Part shown: positions 28,042 to 35,194 of the stretch, piece by piece | How the letters are laid out: the number at the start of each line of letters is the position of its first letter | How positions within the stretch are numbered: position 1 is the first letter of the stretch | Source of the DNA: Acidimicrobiia bacterium | GTDB lineage: Bacteria > Actinomycetota > Acidimicrobiia > Acidimicrobiales > AC-14 | NCBI GenBank assembly: GCA_023265045.1 | Contig: JAHFUQ010000019.1 | Location: 1 to 41,909 of the forward strand | Direction of reading: 5' to 3' | DNA length: 41,909 nt | The notes under the pieces: model-generated | What the model was told of the DNA's origin: nothing | The model's input: only the letters and a program-made list of their open reading frames with translations | Database searches by the model: none | Translations under genes and position numbers: made by a program

Positions 28042-29732
28042 TTGGGTCCCTCATACGTAACCGATGCCAGCGGCGCGCGGTAGCCCTCTCGGTCGGGCCG
28101 GGTCCGCGGCGGCGGTGCGACCCCGGGCTTGCCCCGGCGCGCGGGCGCGGTGGTCGCCGGCCGGTCCTCGTCGGTGTCCTCGGCCGCCGTCGCCACCCCG
28201 GTCTGCATCGGCGCGATCAGCCGCCGGGCGTAGATCATCGTGTCCGTGGAATGGTTCGCCTGCGCCTTGTTCTCCTTGATGACGCCGCCCACCTCGTCGG
28301 AGGGCACCCACTGCAACGCCTGTAGCTGGCCCTCGAGCGGCGAGTCCTTCAGCACGAACCACCGGCCCTCGAGCAGGTCGCCGTTGACCTCCGAGATCGT
28401 CGAGACCTTCGAGGCCATCTGCTTGTCGGCCTTCACCGCCCGGATCCCGTAGAACCCCAGGTCCAGGAGGAAGGCGCCGTCGACGTCGCCCGCCATCGCC
28501 ACCGGGTACCCGAGCGCGCCGATCAGCCCCGTCCCGTGCTCGAGCGCGTCGTCCACCGTGTTCGGCTCCGGCGGCGCGCCCTCCTCGATGTCCTCGCGCG
28601 CCCCGAGCAGCAGGCACGCGAACCCGCGCACCGACATCGCCGGGCTCTCGTGCGCGTAGACGTGCCAGATCCGCCGCCGCGGATCGGCCGACGGGAACGC
28701 CCACGCGTTCACCGCGAAGTTGTCCTTGAAGCCCTTGTCGAACGTGATCACGATCAGCGCCTCGGCCGCGATCTCCGGCGGCAGCACCGCCACCCGCATC
28801 GGCCCGGTCCGCTCCGGGTCCCACTGGTTCCACGGCGCCCCGTCGTCGAGGTGCGAGCGGTACCGGAACACCATGTCCGTGTCGTCCGCCGCCCACTGGC
28901 CCAGGTACTCGCGCAGCCAGATCGGATTCTTGTCGTCCCAGCCCTTCGCCTTCTTCCGCTTCACCGCCGCCGCCCACGACAGCTGCGCCGCCTCGATCCC
29001 GGCGTCGGCCGCGTCCTTCAACGTCCAGTGGTGCGACGACCACTCGCGCTCGTCGAGCAGGTCGGCCCACTTCGGATCGGTTCGCTCGGCGAAGGGGATG
29101 TGCGCCTCGCCGCCCGGCCGCGTGGCCTCGTAGAACGGCCCGGCCAGGTAGTGGCCCGGCGTGCCGATCATCATGATCCAGCCGGCCCGCTCGGCGGTGC
29201 GGGCGTCGAGCGCGCGTTCGAGCAGCCACGTCAGCCGCTTGACCGGGTGGCTCGCGGCCTCGTCGATCACGATGCCGTCCCACGCGATGCCGCGCAGCTT
29301 CTCGATCGCCGGGCTGTCGTTCGCCCCCGCGAACTTGAGCGTGCTGCCGTTCTTGACGATCGTGATCACCCGGTTGGCGATCTCCTCCTTCACCTCGACG
29401 GCGAGCCGCTTGAGGATCTTGAGGAACTTCTTCCACGCGATGTCGACCCCGTGCTCCTTCGTCGTCGCGATGAACACGCACTGCGCCTCCTGCCTCGACA
29501 GGAGCCGCAAGAGCAGCCGCACCTCGGCCGACGTCGTCTTGCCCGCGCGCCCCGGGCAGAGCACCGACACGCGATCGCCCGGGTCGAGCACCGCGGCCCG
29601 TTGCTTCGGGTGGCAGCCGTTGACCAGCCGCTCGCAGATGTCGTCGGCCCAGCCGGCGACCCGGGTCAGCACGCCGCGCCCCGCCTTCTCGCGCGACCAG
29701 GGCTTGGCCGGGCTGGCGCGTCGCTTCGTCAT
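28035..29732 (-). CDS. terL: Terminase large subunit (565 aa)
   Basis: Walker A is CPGRAGKTT (~59-67), in the deviant GRAGKT form common in phage packaging ATPases. Walker B is DGIVIDEAASH with the D-E pair near 157-158, followed by the coupling region (LTWLLERALDARTAERAGWI, MIGTPGHY). The C-terminal nuclease domain shows acidic residues in VITFDKGFKDNF and VAMAGDVDGAFLLDLGF, as in RNase H-like terminase nucleases. It packages DNA into the prohead through the portal, encoded just downstream. ATG at 29732 overlaps the upstream stop. The small subunit is not certain; the 111-aa gene at 32080 is one candidate. Confidence 0.85.
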   Translation of the reverse strand: MTKRRASPAKPWSREKAGRGVLTRVAGWADDICERLVNGCHPKQRAAVLDPGDRVSVLCPGRAGKTTSAEVRLLLRLLSRQEAQCVFIATTKEHGVDIAWKKFLKILKRLAVEVKEEIANRVITIVKNGSTLKFAGANDSPAIEKLRGIAWDGIVIDEAASHPVKRLTWLLERALDARTAERAGWIMMIGTPGHYLAGPFYEATRPGGEAHIPFAERTDPKWADLLDEREWSSHHWTLKDAADAGIEAAQLSWAAAVKRKKAKGWDDKNPIWLREYLGQWAADDTDMVFRYRSHLDDGAPWNQWDPERTGPMRVAVLPPEIAAEALIVITFDKGFKDNFAVNAWAFPSADPRRRIWHVYAHESPAMSVRGFACLLLGAREDIEEGAPPEPNTVDDALEHGTGLIGALGYPVAMAGDVDGAFLLDLGFYGIRAVKADKQMASKVSTISEVNGDLLEGRWFVLKDSPLEGQLQALQWVPSDEVGGVIKENKAQANHSTDTMIYARRLIAPMQTGVATAAEDTDEDRPATTAPARRGKPGVAPPPRTRPDREGYRAPLASVTYEGPKW

Positions 29733-29956
29733 GCGACGGTGACCACCTCGACGATGACCGGGCCGATGTCGAGCCGGTAGCCGAACCGACCGCCCGGCGT
29801 GATGCCCAGCGCGTCGCCGAACGACTTGCTCACCGCCACCGCCACGACCTTGTGGCCGAGCTCCACGAGCGCGCGGTTGGCCAGGTCCTCGACCAGCGTG
29901 CGGAACCGATCGCGCGTGTCGAGCTGCTCGGGCGTGAGGTTGGTCGGCGGGCTCAT
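29729..29956 (-). CDS. Unknown small protein upstream of terminase (75 aa)
   Basis: ATG at 29956 overlaps the preceding stop (ATGA), and its own stop overlaps the terminase ATG. A helical segment (TRDRFRTLVEDLANRALVEL) precedes a beta-rich end (GRFGYRLDIGPVIVEVVTVA). No HTH is evident, so a small-terminase role is not supported beyond location. Not recognised. Confidence 0.45.
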   Translation of the reverse strand: MSPPTNLTPEQLDTRDRFRTLVEDLANRALVELGHKVVAVAVSKSFGDALGITPGGRFGYRLDIGPVIVEVVTVA

Positions 29957-30243
29957 GGCGCGGGCTTCTCGCTGAGGGAGTCCAGCCACGCGCGATGTTC
30001 GGGCGTCAGCGTCGACACCGCCGGCCCCACGGGTGGCCGGAGCGACGGGTTGCAGCCGGGGCAGGTCTCGTCGATCGGCAGGCCGGACGCGATCACCTGC
30101 GTGCGGTGGTCCGCGGTGGCGGCCTCGCGCTGGATCGCGACCACCCGCTGCGCGATGGCCTCGATGCTCTCGGGCGCGAGGATGGCGCGGCCCTTGGCGT
30201 CGACGCGCAGATCGCCATCGATACCGATGAGCGGTCGCGTCAT
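29953..30243 (-). CDS. Unknown small protein with Cys pair (96 aa)
   Basis: ATG at 30243 overlaps the preceding stop. It reads TRPLIGIDGDLRVDAKGRAI, then a helix (SIEAIAQRVVAIQREAATAD) and ETCPGCNPSLRPP, ending EHRAWLDSLSEKPAP. The lone C-x2-C could bind metal in a dimer. Chain member of the coupled block upstream of terminase; no family recognised. Confidence 0.45.
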   Translation of the reverse strand: MTRPLIGIDGDLRVDAKGRAILAPESIEAIAQRVVAIQREAATADHRTQVIASGLPIDETCPGCNPSLRPPVGPAVSTLTPEHRAWLDSLSEKPAP

Positions 30244-30551
30244 GGCGCGGGCTCGGTGTGCGGCACGAACGGCACGCGAGTCACCGCGTCGCCGTCGTGG
30301 ATCACCAGCACCGGCTCGACCGGGGTGAGCCAGTCGACCTCGAACCATCGGGACGGGAACGTCATCTCGCTCCGGCTCTCGGTCACGTCGTCCTCGAGCG
30401 TGTAGACCTTCCGATCGCGGTCGACGGCGATCACCCGCGCGCCATCCGGGTGGCCATGCCGCGCGCCGACGGCGATCACGGGAGAATCCTCGCGCCCGTC
30501 GAAGATCGCCTCGAGCGTGCCGTCCGGCGAGAGCATGAGCAGCCGGCCCAT
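30240..30551 (-). CDS. Unknown small beta-rich protein (103 aa)
   Basis: ATG at 30551, two bases after the upstream TAG; its stop overlaps the next ATG. Repeating short strands with Asp-Gly/Asp-Arg turns (MLSPDGTLEAIFDGREDSPV, VIAVDRDRKVYTLEDDV, PVLVIHDGDAVTRVPF) suggest a small beta barrel or half propeller. No family recognised. Confidence 0.45.
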   Translation of the reverse strand: MGRLLMLSPDGTLEAIFDGREDSPVIAVGARHGHPDGARVIAVDRDRKVYTLEDDVTESRSEMTFPSRWFEVDWLTPVEPVLVIHDGDAVTRVPFVPHTEPAP

Positions 30552-30553
30552 GG

Positions 30554-30880
30554 CTACGCCGGCTCCCAACTCTGCACGCGGCTGATCGGCACCATCGTCA
30601 CCTTCGGCGGCTTCACGCCGTCCTCGTAGACCTCCACCCGCAGATGCTCGATCCGCGGGTCGTAGTAGGTCCGCTGAAACCCGCCCGGCGGGACGTGCGG
30701 CGTCGTCTTCGCCCCGCTCGGCGTCGACGCCCCCGCGATCGTCGTCGGCGCGGTGAACACCGCCGACTTCACCGCGATCAGCGCCGGGTCAACGGCGGGC
30801 GCGGGAGGGCGGGCGGCGGCCTTCGGAGCGGCCGGCGTCGGCGTGGTCTTGGGCGTGGGGGTCGGGGGCGAGGTCTGCAT
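30554..30880 (-). CDS. Unknown protein with Pro/Thr/Ala-rich N-terminus (108 aa)
   Basis: ATG at 30880 with GAGAGGAC ribosome site. The first ~30 residues are low-complexity (TSPPTPTPKTTPTPAAPKAA); the C-terminal part has RTYYDPRIEHLRVEVYEDGV, probably a small beta fold. Its start lies 92 bases inside the end of the GNAT-like gene in another frame. No downstream in-frame start would give a reasonable protein, so the overlap is probably real. Confidence 0.45.
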   Translation of the reverse strand: MQTSPPTPTPKTTPTPAAPKAAARPPAPAVDPALIAVKSAVFTAPTTIAGASTPSGAKTTPHVPPGGFQRTYYDPRIEHLRVEVYEDGVKPPKVTMVPISRVQSWEPA

Positions 30881-31385
30881 CTTGGTCCTCTCGGGGGAGC
30901 ATCAGGCGGGCCAACTCGGGCCGCCACTGCGCATGGGGGAACTTGCCGGCCTCGCGCAACACGGTCGCGTGCTGCGTGTGGCAGGCGTACGGGATCGGGC
31001 CGGCCGGGTCGAACCCGACCCGCTTGAGCAACTGCGTCGCGAGCCCGGCGCCGCGAGCGCCGTCCTTGACGAACAGGAACAGCACCAGCGGCAACGGCTC
31101 GTCGGTGTGCTCGTAGGTCACGAGGTAGCCGAACACGTCGGCGTCCCCGGCCGCAGCGTCCGCGTCGGCGACGACCAGCGTGTTCACGCCCGGCCGGTCG
31201 AGCACGCCGTTCTGCACCGCGATGCCGTCGTGGTCGATCCAGCCGGCCACCGTGCCGAAGACCGCACCGCGCCAGGCGCGGCGGGTGAGTAGCTGCACCT
31301 CGACGGGCCGCCACCAGTGAACCGACCAGGTGGCCGCGATGAACCGGCGGTCCGTCGGCAGCATCGGGCGGAACACGGCGCGCAT
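30789..31385 (-). CDS. GNAT-like N-acetyltransferase-fold protein (198 aa)
   Basis: The segment LVLFLFVKDGARGAGLATQL (~100-119) has the acetyl-CoA loop R-G-x-G-x-A after a beta strand, the core of GNAT motif A. Upstream RFIAATWSVHWW and FGYLVTYEHTDE fit strands of the fold. The C-terminal ~40 residues are an unrelated charged tail overlapping the next gene. Phage GNAT-like proteins near terminase genes are common; targets are usually unknown (host proteins, DNA or toxins). Start ATG overlaps the preceding stop. Fold call reasonable; substrate unknown. Confidence 0.6.
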   Translation of the reverse strand: MRAVFRPMLPTDRRFIAATWSVHWWRPVEVQLLTRRAWRGAVFGTVAGWIDHDGIAVQNGVLDRPGVNTLVVADADAAAGDADVFGYLVTYEHTDEPLPLVLFLFVKDGARGAGLATQLLKRVGFDPAGPIPYACHTQHATVLREAGKFPHAQWRPELARLMLPREDQDADLAPDPHAQDHADAGRSEGRRPPSRARR

Positions 31386-31588
31386 CAGCGGCTCCTCGCG
31401 AACACGAAGCTCTCGACCTTGCCGCCCTCGTGGTAGACGAACGCGACGCCCAGCATCCGGCCCGCCTCCGAGAACGCGCCGACGATGCGGCCGACGGTGA
31501 CGGTGACCGCGACCGGGGCGCCGGCTTCGTCGGACGCGTCGAACACTACCAGGCCGCCGTCGCCGACCTCTGCGACGAGCGCAGTCAC
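31385..31588 (-). CDS. Unknown small beta-rich protein (67 aa)
   Basis: GTG at 31588 overlaps the stop of the zinc-ribbon gene (GTGA), and its TGA overlaps the GNAT-like ATG (TGATG). The chain TALVAEVGDGGLVVFDASDE, AVTVTVGRIVGAF, LGVAFVYHEGGKVESFVFAR is all short strands, a compact beta barrel by appearance. No family recognised. Confidence 0.45.
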   Translation of the reverse strand: MTALVAEVGDGGLVVFDASDEAGAPVAVTVTVGRIVGAFSEAGRMLGVAFVYHEGGKVESFVFARSR

Positions 31589-31929
31589 GCGAGCCCCTTG
31601 CGCTTGTCCCGCGCCCGGTCGTGGTCCCGCCACATCGCCGCTCGGTCGTCGAGCAGCTCGTGCAGCGGCTTGCCGTCGGCGAGTCCCTCGGTGTTGAAGT
31701 CCGTCGGCCGGCGCGGTGGCTCCACCTTGCCGCGGACCAGCGTGCCCCGCTGCGGCTTGTACAGCGGCGCGGCGAGGGTGCGATCCGATGGCTGTCCGCA
31801 GTCCGGACAGGGCCTGGGCTCGGCCGACGTCGCGAGGTCCACGTCGAGCTCGAAGTCGCCGTGGTCCGGGCAGGCGTAGGCGCGGGGGCCGACCGGCGAG
31901 CCGCGGAGGTTGAGCTTGAACGTGCTCAC
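31585..31929 (-). CDS. FmdB-like zinc-ribbon protein (114 aa)
   Basis: GTG at 31929 overlaps the 25-aa peptide's stop. RAYACPDHGDFELDVDL (~17-33) and PRPCPDCGQPSDR (~39-52) make a small zinc ribbon of the FmdB-type layout: Y-x-C-P-x-H/C-G, an acidic stretch, then C-P-x-C-G. The C-terminal half is charged and helical (LHELLDDRAAMWRDHDRARD). Such short zinc ribbons are frequent in phages near packaging genes; function unknown. A GTCCG-N5-CGGAC dyad occurs inside it (31794-31808), probably by coding chance. Confidence 0.6.
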   Translation of the reverse strand: MSTFKLNLRGSPVGPRAYACPDHGDFELDVDLATSAEPRPCPDCGQPSDRTLAAPLYKPQRGTLVRGKVEPPRRPTDFNTEGLADGKPLHELLDDRAAMWRDHDRARDKRKGLA

Positions 31930-32003
31930 AGCCGCCACCGGCCGACCGCGATGCCGAGCAGCAGCCCGAGGATGAAGTAGCCGAGCAAGAGCCATCCGCT
32001 CAC
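31926..32003 (-). CDS. Twin micro membrane peptide B (25 aa)
   Basis: GTG at 32003 overlaps the stop of peptide A; its own stop overlaps the zinc-ribbon GTG. The peptide reads MSGWLLLGYFILGLLLGIAV and ends GRWRL: a single hydrophobic helix with glycines every three to four residues and a basic C-terminal end. It aligns with peptide A (MSGW, G-F/Y, IG/LG, VG, R), so the two are tandem paralogues. Possible roles: membrane-active peptide, holin-like or antiholin partner, or host-membrane modulator. Too short for family assignment. Confidence 0.5.
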   Translation of the reverse strand: MSGWLLLGYFILGLLLGIAVGRWRL

Positions 32004-32083
32004 GGCTTGAACCTCACGTGTCCGACGACCGCACCGACGAGTGCTCCGATGACGAAGCCGAGCAAGATGATCCACCCGCTCAC
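32000..32083 (-). CDS. Twin micro membrane peptide A (27 aa)
   Basis: GTG at 32083 overlaps the stop of the 111-aa gene. The peptide reads MSGWIILLGFVIGALVGAVV and ends GHVRFKP: one transmembrane helix with small-residue positions suited to helix packing (G-x3-G spacing), then a basic end. It is followed by its paralogue through a GTGA overlap. Conserved coupling at both ends indicates that it is translated. Function unknown. Confidence 0.5.
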   Translation of the reverse strand: MSGWIILLGFVIGALVGAVVGHVRFKP

Positions 32084-32415
32084 CCGAGCACCGGCCCGCG
32101 CCCGGTGTCCTCGTCGGCGCCGCCCACCTCGGCCAGCAGGTCCTCCCGCTGTGCCGCCGGCAGCTTCCGCAGGTACGCGATGACCGCGGCCGGCGACAGC
32201 GTGTTGCCCGCCAGCGCCGCCGCCTCGCCGTGGCGCCGCAGCTGGCCGAGCAGCGGGTGCAGCGCGCTGGCGAGCTTCATCGCCTGGTCCAGCTTCTTCG
32301 GGTCGCGCTTGGCCTTGCGGAGCGCCGCCATCTCGGCCTCGGCCATGCCCACCACGTCGCCGAGCACCGCCAGGATGCGCGCCGCCGGGTCCGTCGGCTT
32401 GCGGGGCGGGGTCAT
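32080..32415 (-). CDS. Small helical protein, possible terminase small subunit candidate (111 aa)
   Basis: ATG at 32415 overlaps the preceding stop. The chain is helical (AARILAVLGDVVGMAEAEMA, KLDQAMKLASALHPLLGQLR) with SPAAVIAYLRKLPAAQREDL near the C-terminus. Size, helical content and location upstream of the large terminase would suit a small subunit, but I cannot point to a clear HTH DNA-binding motif, and nine genes separate it from terL. Alternative: a host-interaction protein. Confidence 0.45.
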   Translation of the reverse strand: MTPPRKPTDPAARILAVLGDVVGMAEAEMAALRKAKRDPKKLDQAMKLASALHPLLGQLRRHGEAAALAGNTLSPAAVIAYLRKLPAAQREDLLAEVGGADEDTGRGPVLG

Positions 32416-32699
32416 CGGGCCAGGTACTCGGCGAGAGCCACATGGAGGCCGGCGGGGATGTTCGCGCCGTTGGGCAGCGCGTCGAAGGCGTTCCAGCCGG
32501 CGATGAAGGCTTGGGCCAGCGAACCGGACGCCTGGGTGGTCCGAGCGAGCACGTCGAGCGCGTGGGCGTAGGCGTTGATGCGGTCCACGTCGAGCCGGTC
32601 CATCCAGCGGACGAGGTGCGCGCGGGCCTGCTCGACGGCATCCGCGGGGGTGATTCGGTTGTCAGCAGCCTCGGTCGTGGGGGGATCGGTGTCGCTCAC
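32412..32699 (-). CDS. Unknown helical protein (95 aa)
   Basis: GTG at 32699 has ribosome site AGAGAGG and overlaps the stop of the HNH gene (GTGA). Helical segments (ITPADAVEQARAHLVRWMDR, RINAYAHALDVLARTTQASG, LAQAFIAGWNAFDALP) suggest a small helical bundle. It lies between the HNH nuclease and the 111-aa gene, so a packaging or nuclease-partner role is possible. No family recognised. Confidence 0.45.
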   Translation of the reverse strand: MSDTDPPTTEAADNRITPADAVEQARAHLVRWMDRLDVDRINAYAHALDVLARTTQASGSLAQAFIAGWNAFDALPNGANIPAGLHVALAEYLAR

Positions 32700-33064
32700 G
32701 TTGACCTCTCTGGCCAGGAACACTTGCGGCAAATCTTGCCGCCTTCTGGACTGACCATGGCATGCACCCCGAGGTCGTGTCCAGCGGGACACGTTCGGCG
32801 TGTCAACCGCCGTCGAGGATTCGATCGGAGTTGGTTCACCGCGTTCGTCACCGGCTCCAGGTGGACCGGCCGCACGCACCGCCGCCGCCGGCACAGGTGG
32901 TCGAGCAGCAGCCCGACGCCGATCGGCCCGACGAGCAGTTCGTACACCCGCCGGTGCAGGTGGCCCGCCGCGTACCCGTCCTTGTCGAGCTTGCCCGTCC
33001 ACAGCCAGCAGCCGAATACCGGGTCGACCTCGATGCGGTGCGCGTACGCGGCGGGCGGGCTCAT
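32696..33064 (-). CDS. HNH endonuclease with C-terminal zinc cluster (122 aa)
   Basis: The signature GCWLWTGKLDKDGYAAG (~18-34), HRRVYELLVGPI (~38-49), LLLDHLCRRRRCVRPVHLEP (~52-71) and TNAVNQLR is that of phage HNH nucleases: D55-H56, H68 and N74 are the expected metal and catalytic positions. TCPAGH (~91-96) and ICRKC (~111-115) add a likely zinc knuckle. HNH proteins next to terminases can assist cos cleavage in packaging; others are free-standing homing nucleases. A GTCCG-N5-CGGAC dyad (33065-33079) abuts the ATG, suggesting control of this gene. Confidence 0.75.
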   Translation of the reverse strand: MSPPAAYAHRIEVDPVFGCWLWTGKLDKDGYAAGHLHRRVYELLVGPIGVGLLLDHLCRRRRCVRPVHLEPVTNAVNQLRSNPRRRLTRRTCPAGHDLGVHAMVSPEGGKICRKCSWPERST

Positions 33065-33699
33065 GTCCGAATCCCGGACACCGGCCGCACGACGACCCCG
33101 AGCTTGCCCGCGCGCTCCACGAACCGCGCGACCTGCTCCTCGGCCAGCGACCGGAACCGCACCGACGGCAGCAGCGTCGCATAGCCCCCGTGCGTCGGCG
33201 AGGTCCCCGGCGTCGGCGGCCCGTTCGCCGCCGAGCGGACCAGGTGCTTCGGTCGCGCCGCCAGGATCACCGTCAGGCACTTCAGCGGCGACCACGGCGC
33301 CCCCTGGTACATGAACGGCGACACCTGCAGCATCTGCAACTGCTCGAGGCTGTAGCCCCACCACAGCGCGCCATCGACCTGGCCGGCCCGCCAGTGCTGC
33401 ACCAGCTTCTCCCACGCCGGCCGCACCAGCGACGGCGCGATGACCTCGCGCTTCTTCGTCGCCGGGTTGACCACGCTGTCCTCGCCGGGCGGGTTCACGA
33501 TGAGCTTGCCCGTCCAGTCCTGCGCCAGCCCGTTGGTCCGCTTGTCGAAGAACGCCCCGGCCTTCACCGAGTAGTGGTTCCAGTACGCCGACGAGAACGG
33601 GTCCAGGTCGAGCCCGCCCAGCGAGTACCGCGCGAGGTCCACGCCCTCGGCCGGCGTCCCGTGCTCGCACGTCGCAGCGCTGTGCTGGGGCAGCGTCAC
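33061..33699 (-). CDS. Dam-like phage DNA N6-adenine methyltransferase (212 aa)
   Basis: GTG at 33699 overlaps the preceding stop. The segment GGLDLDPFSSAYWNHYSVKA followed by NGLAQDWTGKLIVNPPG (~57-72) matches the phage Dam-type pattern: L-D-x-D/A, a few residues, then A-L-x-x-D-W, and a catalytic NPPx (here NPPG, 69-72). It would modify adenines, protecting phage DNA from host restriction or marking it for packaging. The following YSLEQLQMLQVSPFMYQ and LKCLTVILAARPKH are further strands of the fold. Target sequence cannot be read from here. Confidence 0.7.
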   Translation of the reverse strand: MTLPQHSAATCEHGTPAEGVDLARYSLGGLDLDPFSSAYWNHYSVKAGAFFDKRTNGLAQDWTGKLIVNPPGEDSVVNPATKKREVIAPSLVRPAWEKLVQHWRAGQVDGALWWGYSLEQLQMLQVSPFMYQGAPWSPLKCLTVILAARPKHLVRSAANGPPTPGTSPTHGGYATLLPSVRFRSLAEEQVARFVERAGKLGVVVRPVSGIRT

Positions 33700-33896
33700 G
33701 GCGGCGTCCTCGGGTCGCGGATCGCCTCCGTCGGCGGCCCCAGCCCCAGCGGCGACACCGACTCCGGGTGCCACGAGCGCAGGTCCGCCAGCAGCAGCTC
33801 GAGCACCCGGGCGACCCCGGCCGGCTCGTTCCGCTCCAGCTCGCGCAGGTCCGCCAGCACCCGGCGCAAGTCCTCGGTGACGCCGCCGAGGGTCAC
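33696..33896 (-). CDS. Unknown small protein (66 aa)
   Basis: GTG at 33896 overlaps the stop of the 151-aa gene, and its stop overlaps the methylase GTG. A helical stretch (VTEDLRRVLADLRELERNEP, then VARVLELLLADLRSWHP) shows leucine-heptad character and could dimerise. The C-terminal tail is proline-rich. Coupled on both sides; function unknown. Confidence 0.4.
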   Translation of the reverse strand: MTLGGVTEDLRRVLADLRELERNEPAGVARVLELLLADLRSWHPESVSPLGLGPPTEAIRDPRTPP

Positions 33897-34348
33897 GACT
33901 TCCGCCCGCGCTTCGGCTTGGCCGGCGGCTCCTCCGCGGGCCCGGCGTCGGCGCCCGGCTCGTCGGCGTCGAGCGCCCCGCCGTCGTCCACCCCGGGGAA
34001 GGCGTCGACCTGGCGCTCCTCGTGCGTCAGCGCCCGCTGGTCGATCTGCTCGTCGGTGTCCGCCCGGAACACCAGCGCGTGCGGTCCCTCCCAGACCTCG
34101 TAGACCTTCATCGGCACCATGACCTCGCCCGACGCCGCGCCGTGCCGGTCCCGCGCCGCCTCGGCCCGCAGCTTCGCGATCTTCGCCTTCTCGGTGGCGA
34201 TGTGCTCCTTGAGCTTGTCGAGCTGGTCGGTCGCCCGCTCGTCGGACTTCTGCGCCCGCTTGATCAGCGCCACGCACCCCGCATCGTCGAGCTGCACCAG
34301 CACGTCGCGCTCGAACACCTTGCGTCCATCGTCTCGCTTCTTCGCCAT
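33893..34348 (-). CDS. Unknown charged coiled-coil protein (151 aa)
   Basis: ATG at 34348 with GGAGAT ribosome site, two bases after the resolvase stop. MAKKRDDGRKVFERDVLVQL leads to a coiled coil (ERATDQLDKLKEHIATEKAK) and a short beta part (VMVPMKVYEVWEGPHALVF). The C-terminal 45 residues are acidic, then basic (AKPKRGRKS). No family recognised; it may be a DNA-bound accessory of the resolvase. Confidence 0.5.
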   Translation of the reverse strand: MAKKRDDGRKVFERDVLVQLDDAGCVALIKRAQKSDERATDQLDKLKEHIATEKAKIAKLRAEAARDRHGAASGEVMVPMKVYEVWEGPHALVFRADTDEQIDQRALTHEERQVDAFPGVDDGGALDADEPGADAGPAEEPPAKPKRGRKS

Positions 34349-34350
34349 GT

Positions 34351-34905
34351 TCAGGATCTCCGTTCGGTCAACGGGAGTTGCCGGCTCCCACGGTTCTGTG
34401 CCCTCGCCGCGAGCACCAGCCGATACTCGGCCAGCCCGATCGCGTCGAGAACGTGAGGTTCATCAGCCGCGCGCACCGCGGCCAGCGCTCGAGCGTGCCG
34501 CAGGCGCAGCGCCGCGTGGATCAGGTCGTCGGCCCCCCGGACCGCGCCCAGCGCCGTCCGCCAGGTCACCGGCGCGGGCAGCGAGCACGGCCGGACGAAC
34601 GCCGCCGCCAGCCCGTAGACCAGCGCCGCGACCTTGCCCGTCTGCCCGGCCGACAGCGCGTTGCCGACGTCGGGGCCGCGCGCGAACCCGCCCGAGCTCG
34701 GCCACTCGATTACCACGCGACTGGCATTGGCCACGAGGTCGCGCAATACCGCTGTCACTTCGACAAGCCTTCTCTGCTCGTCACCGACAGAGCCCTTGTC
34801 GGCCTTGGTCCGGATGCATCCGCAGCGGACCACCAGCCCGGCCAGGTCCAGCACGGCCCAGCCGCACCGCGCCAGCCCGGGGTCAACGCCAAGGACGGTC
34901 AGCAC
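34351..34905 (-). CDS. RuvC-like Holliday junction resolvase (184 aa)
   Basis: GTG at 34905 with GGAAGGGG ribosome site. LGVDPGLARCGWAVLD (~5-20) has the first catalytic Asp8 of the RuvC/RNase H fold; VVIEWPSS (~64-71) has Glu67; and HVLDAIGLAEY (~151-161) holds the C-terminal acidic residue Asp154. The length matches bacterial-type RuvC. Phage resolvases trim branched DNA before packaging, fitting its place as the first late gene. It is expressed from the promoter region just upstream. Confidence 0.8.
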   Translation of the reverse strand: MLTVLGVDPGLARCGWAVLDLAGLVVRCGCIRTKADKGSVGDEQRRLVEVTAVLRDLVANASRVVIEWPSSGGFARGPDVGNALSAGQTGKVAALVYGLAAAFVRPCSLPAPVTWRTALGAVRGADDLIHAALRLRHARALAAVRAADEPHVLDAIGLAEYRLVLAARAQNRGSRQLPLTERRS

Positions 34906-35194
34906 GGCCGCACCCCTTCCGGTCTGAGACCATGCTCCTGCCTTCTCGGGAGGAGTCTGATTCGGAGCACGGAATCCCGCCCGGCGAGCGAGCCCCCCGG
35001 GTCAGGGGCGGATGCAGGAGCCCCGACCCTAGGGGGGAGATGCTCGTTCCCGTTCCGATTCCGATCGATTCCGTTTGACCCCCCTTTAGGGGGGCCGATC
35101 GGAATTATACGATCGGAATTCGGTCGGACCAAATCCCGATCCGATCGGGAATGGATCGGAATGGATCGGAATTGGAATCGGAATTCTGCCGAGG
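34906..35194. promoter_or_regulatory. Repeat-rich non-coding region between helicase and resolvase genes
   Basis: Locally A/T-richer than anywhere else in the window. From 35050 to 35185 it is filled with variants of GATCGGAAT/ATTCCGATC in both orientations: at least three GATCGGAAT units in a row at 35154-35172 and inverted copies at 35053-35073. It also holds CCCCCCTTTAGGGGGG (35079-35094), a perfect 6-bp-stem hairpin, and the promoter at 35104-35132. It separates the replication block from the late block, so it may combine late promoter, operator and perhaps origin functions. The rest (34906-35040) shows nothing I can name. Confidence 0.6.
35104..35132 (-). promoter_or_regulatory. Sigma-70-like late promoter TTGGTC-N17-TATAAT
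   Basis: On the minus strand a perfect TATAAT (35109-35104) lies 17 bases downstream of TTGGTC (35132-35127), which keeps the TTG of the -35. It would drive ruvC and the late genes. The predicted start near 35097 would place the CCCCCCTAAAGGGGGG hairpin at the very 5' end of the transcript. The box lies inside the GATCGGAATT repeats, which may act as operators. Confidence 0.55.

Noticed and set aside
31794..31808. Copy of GTCCG-N5-CGGAC inside the zinc-ribbon gene
   Set aside because: It encodes part of the ribbon (CGQPSDR region) and is not near a start or promoter; one chance copy in the window is plausible.
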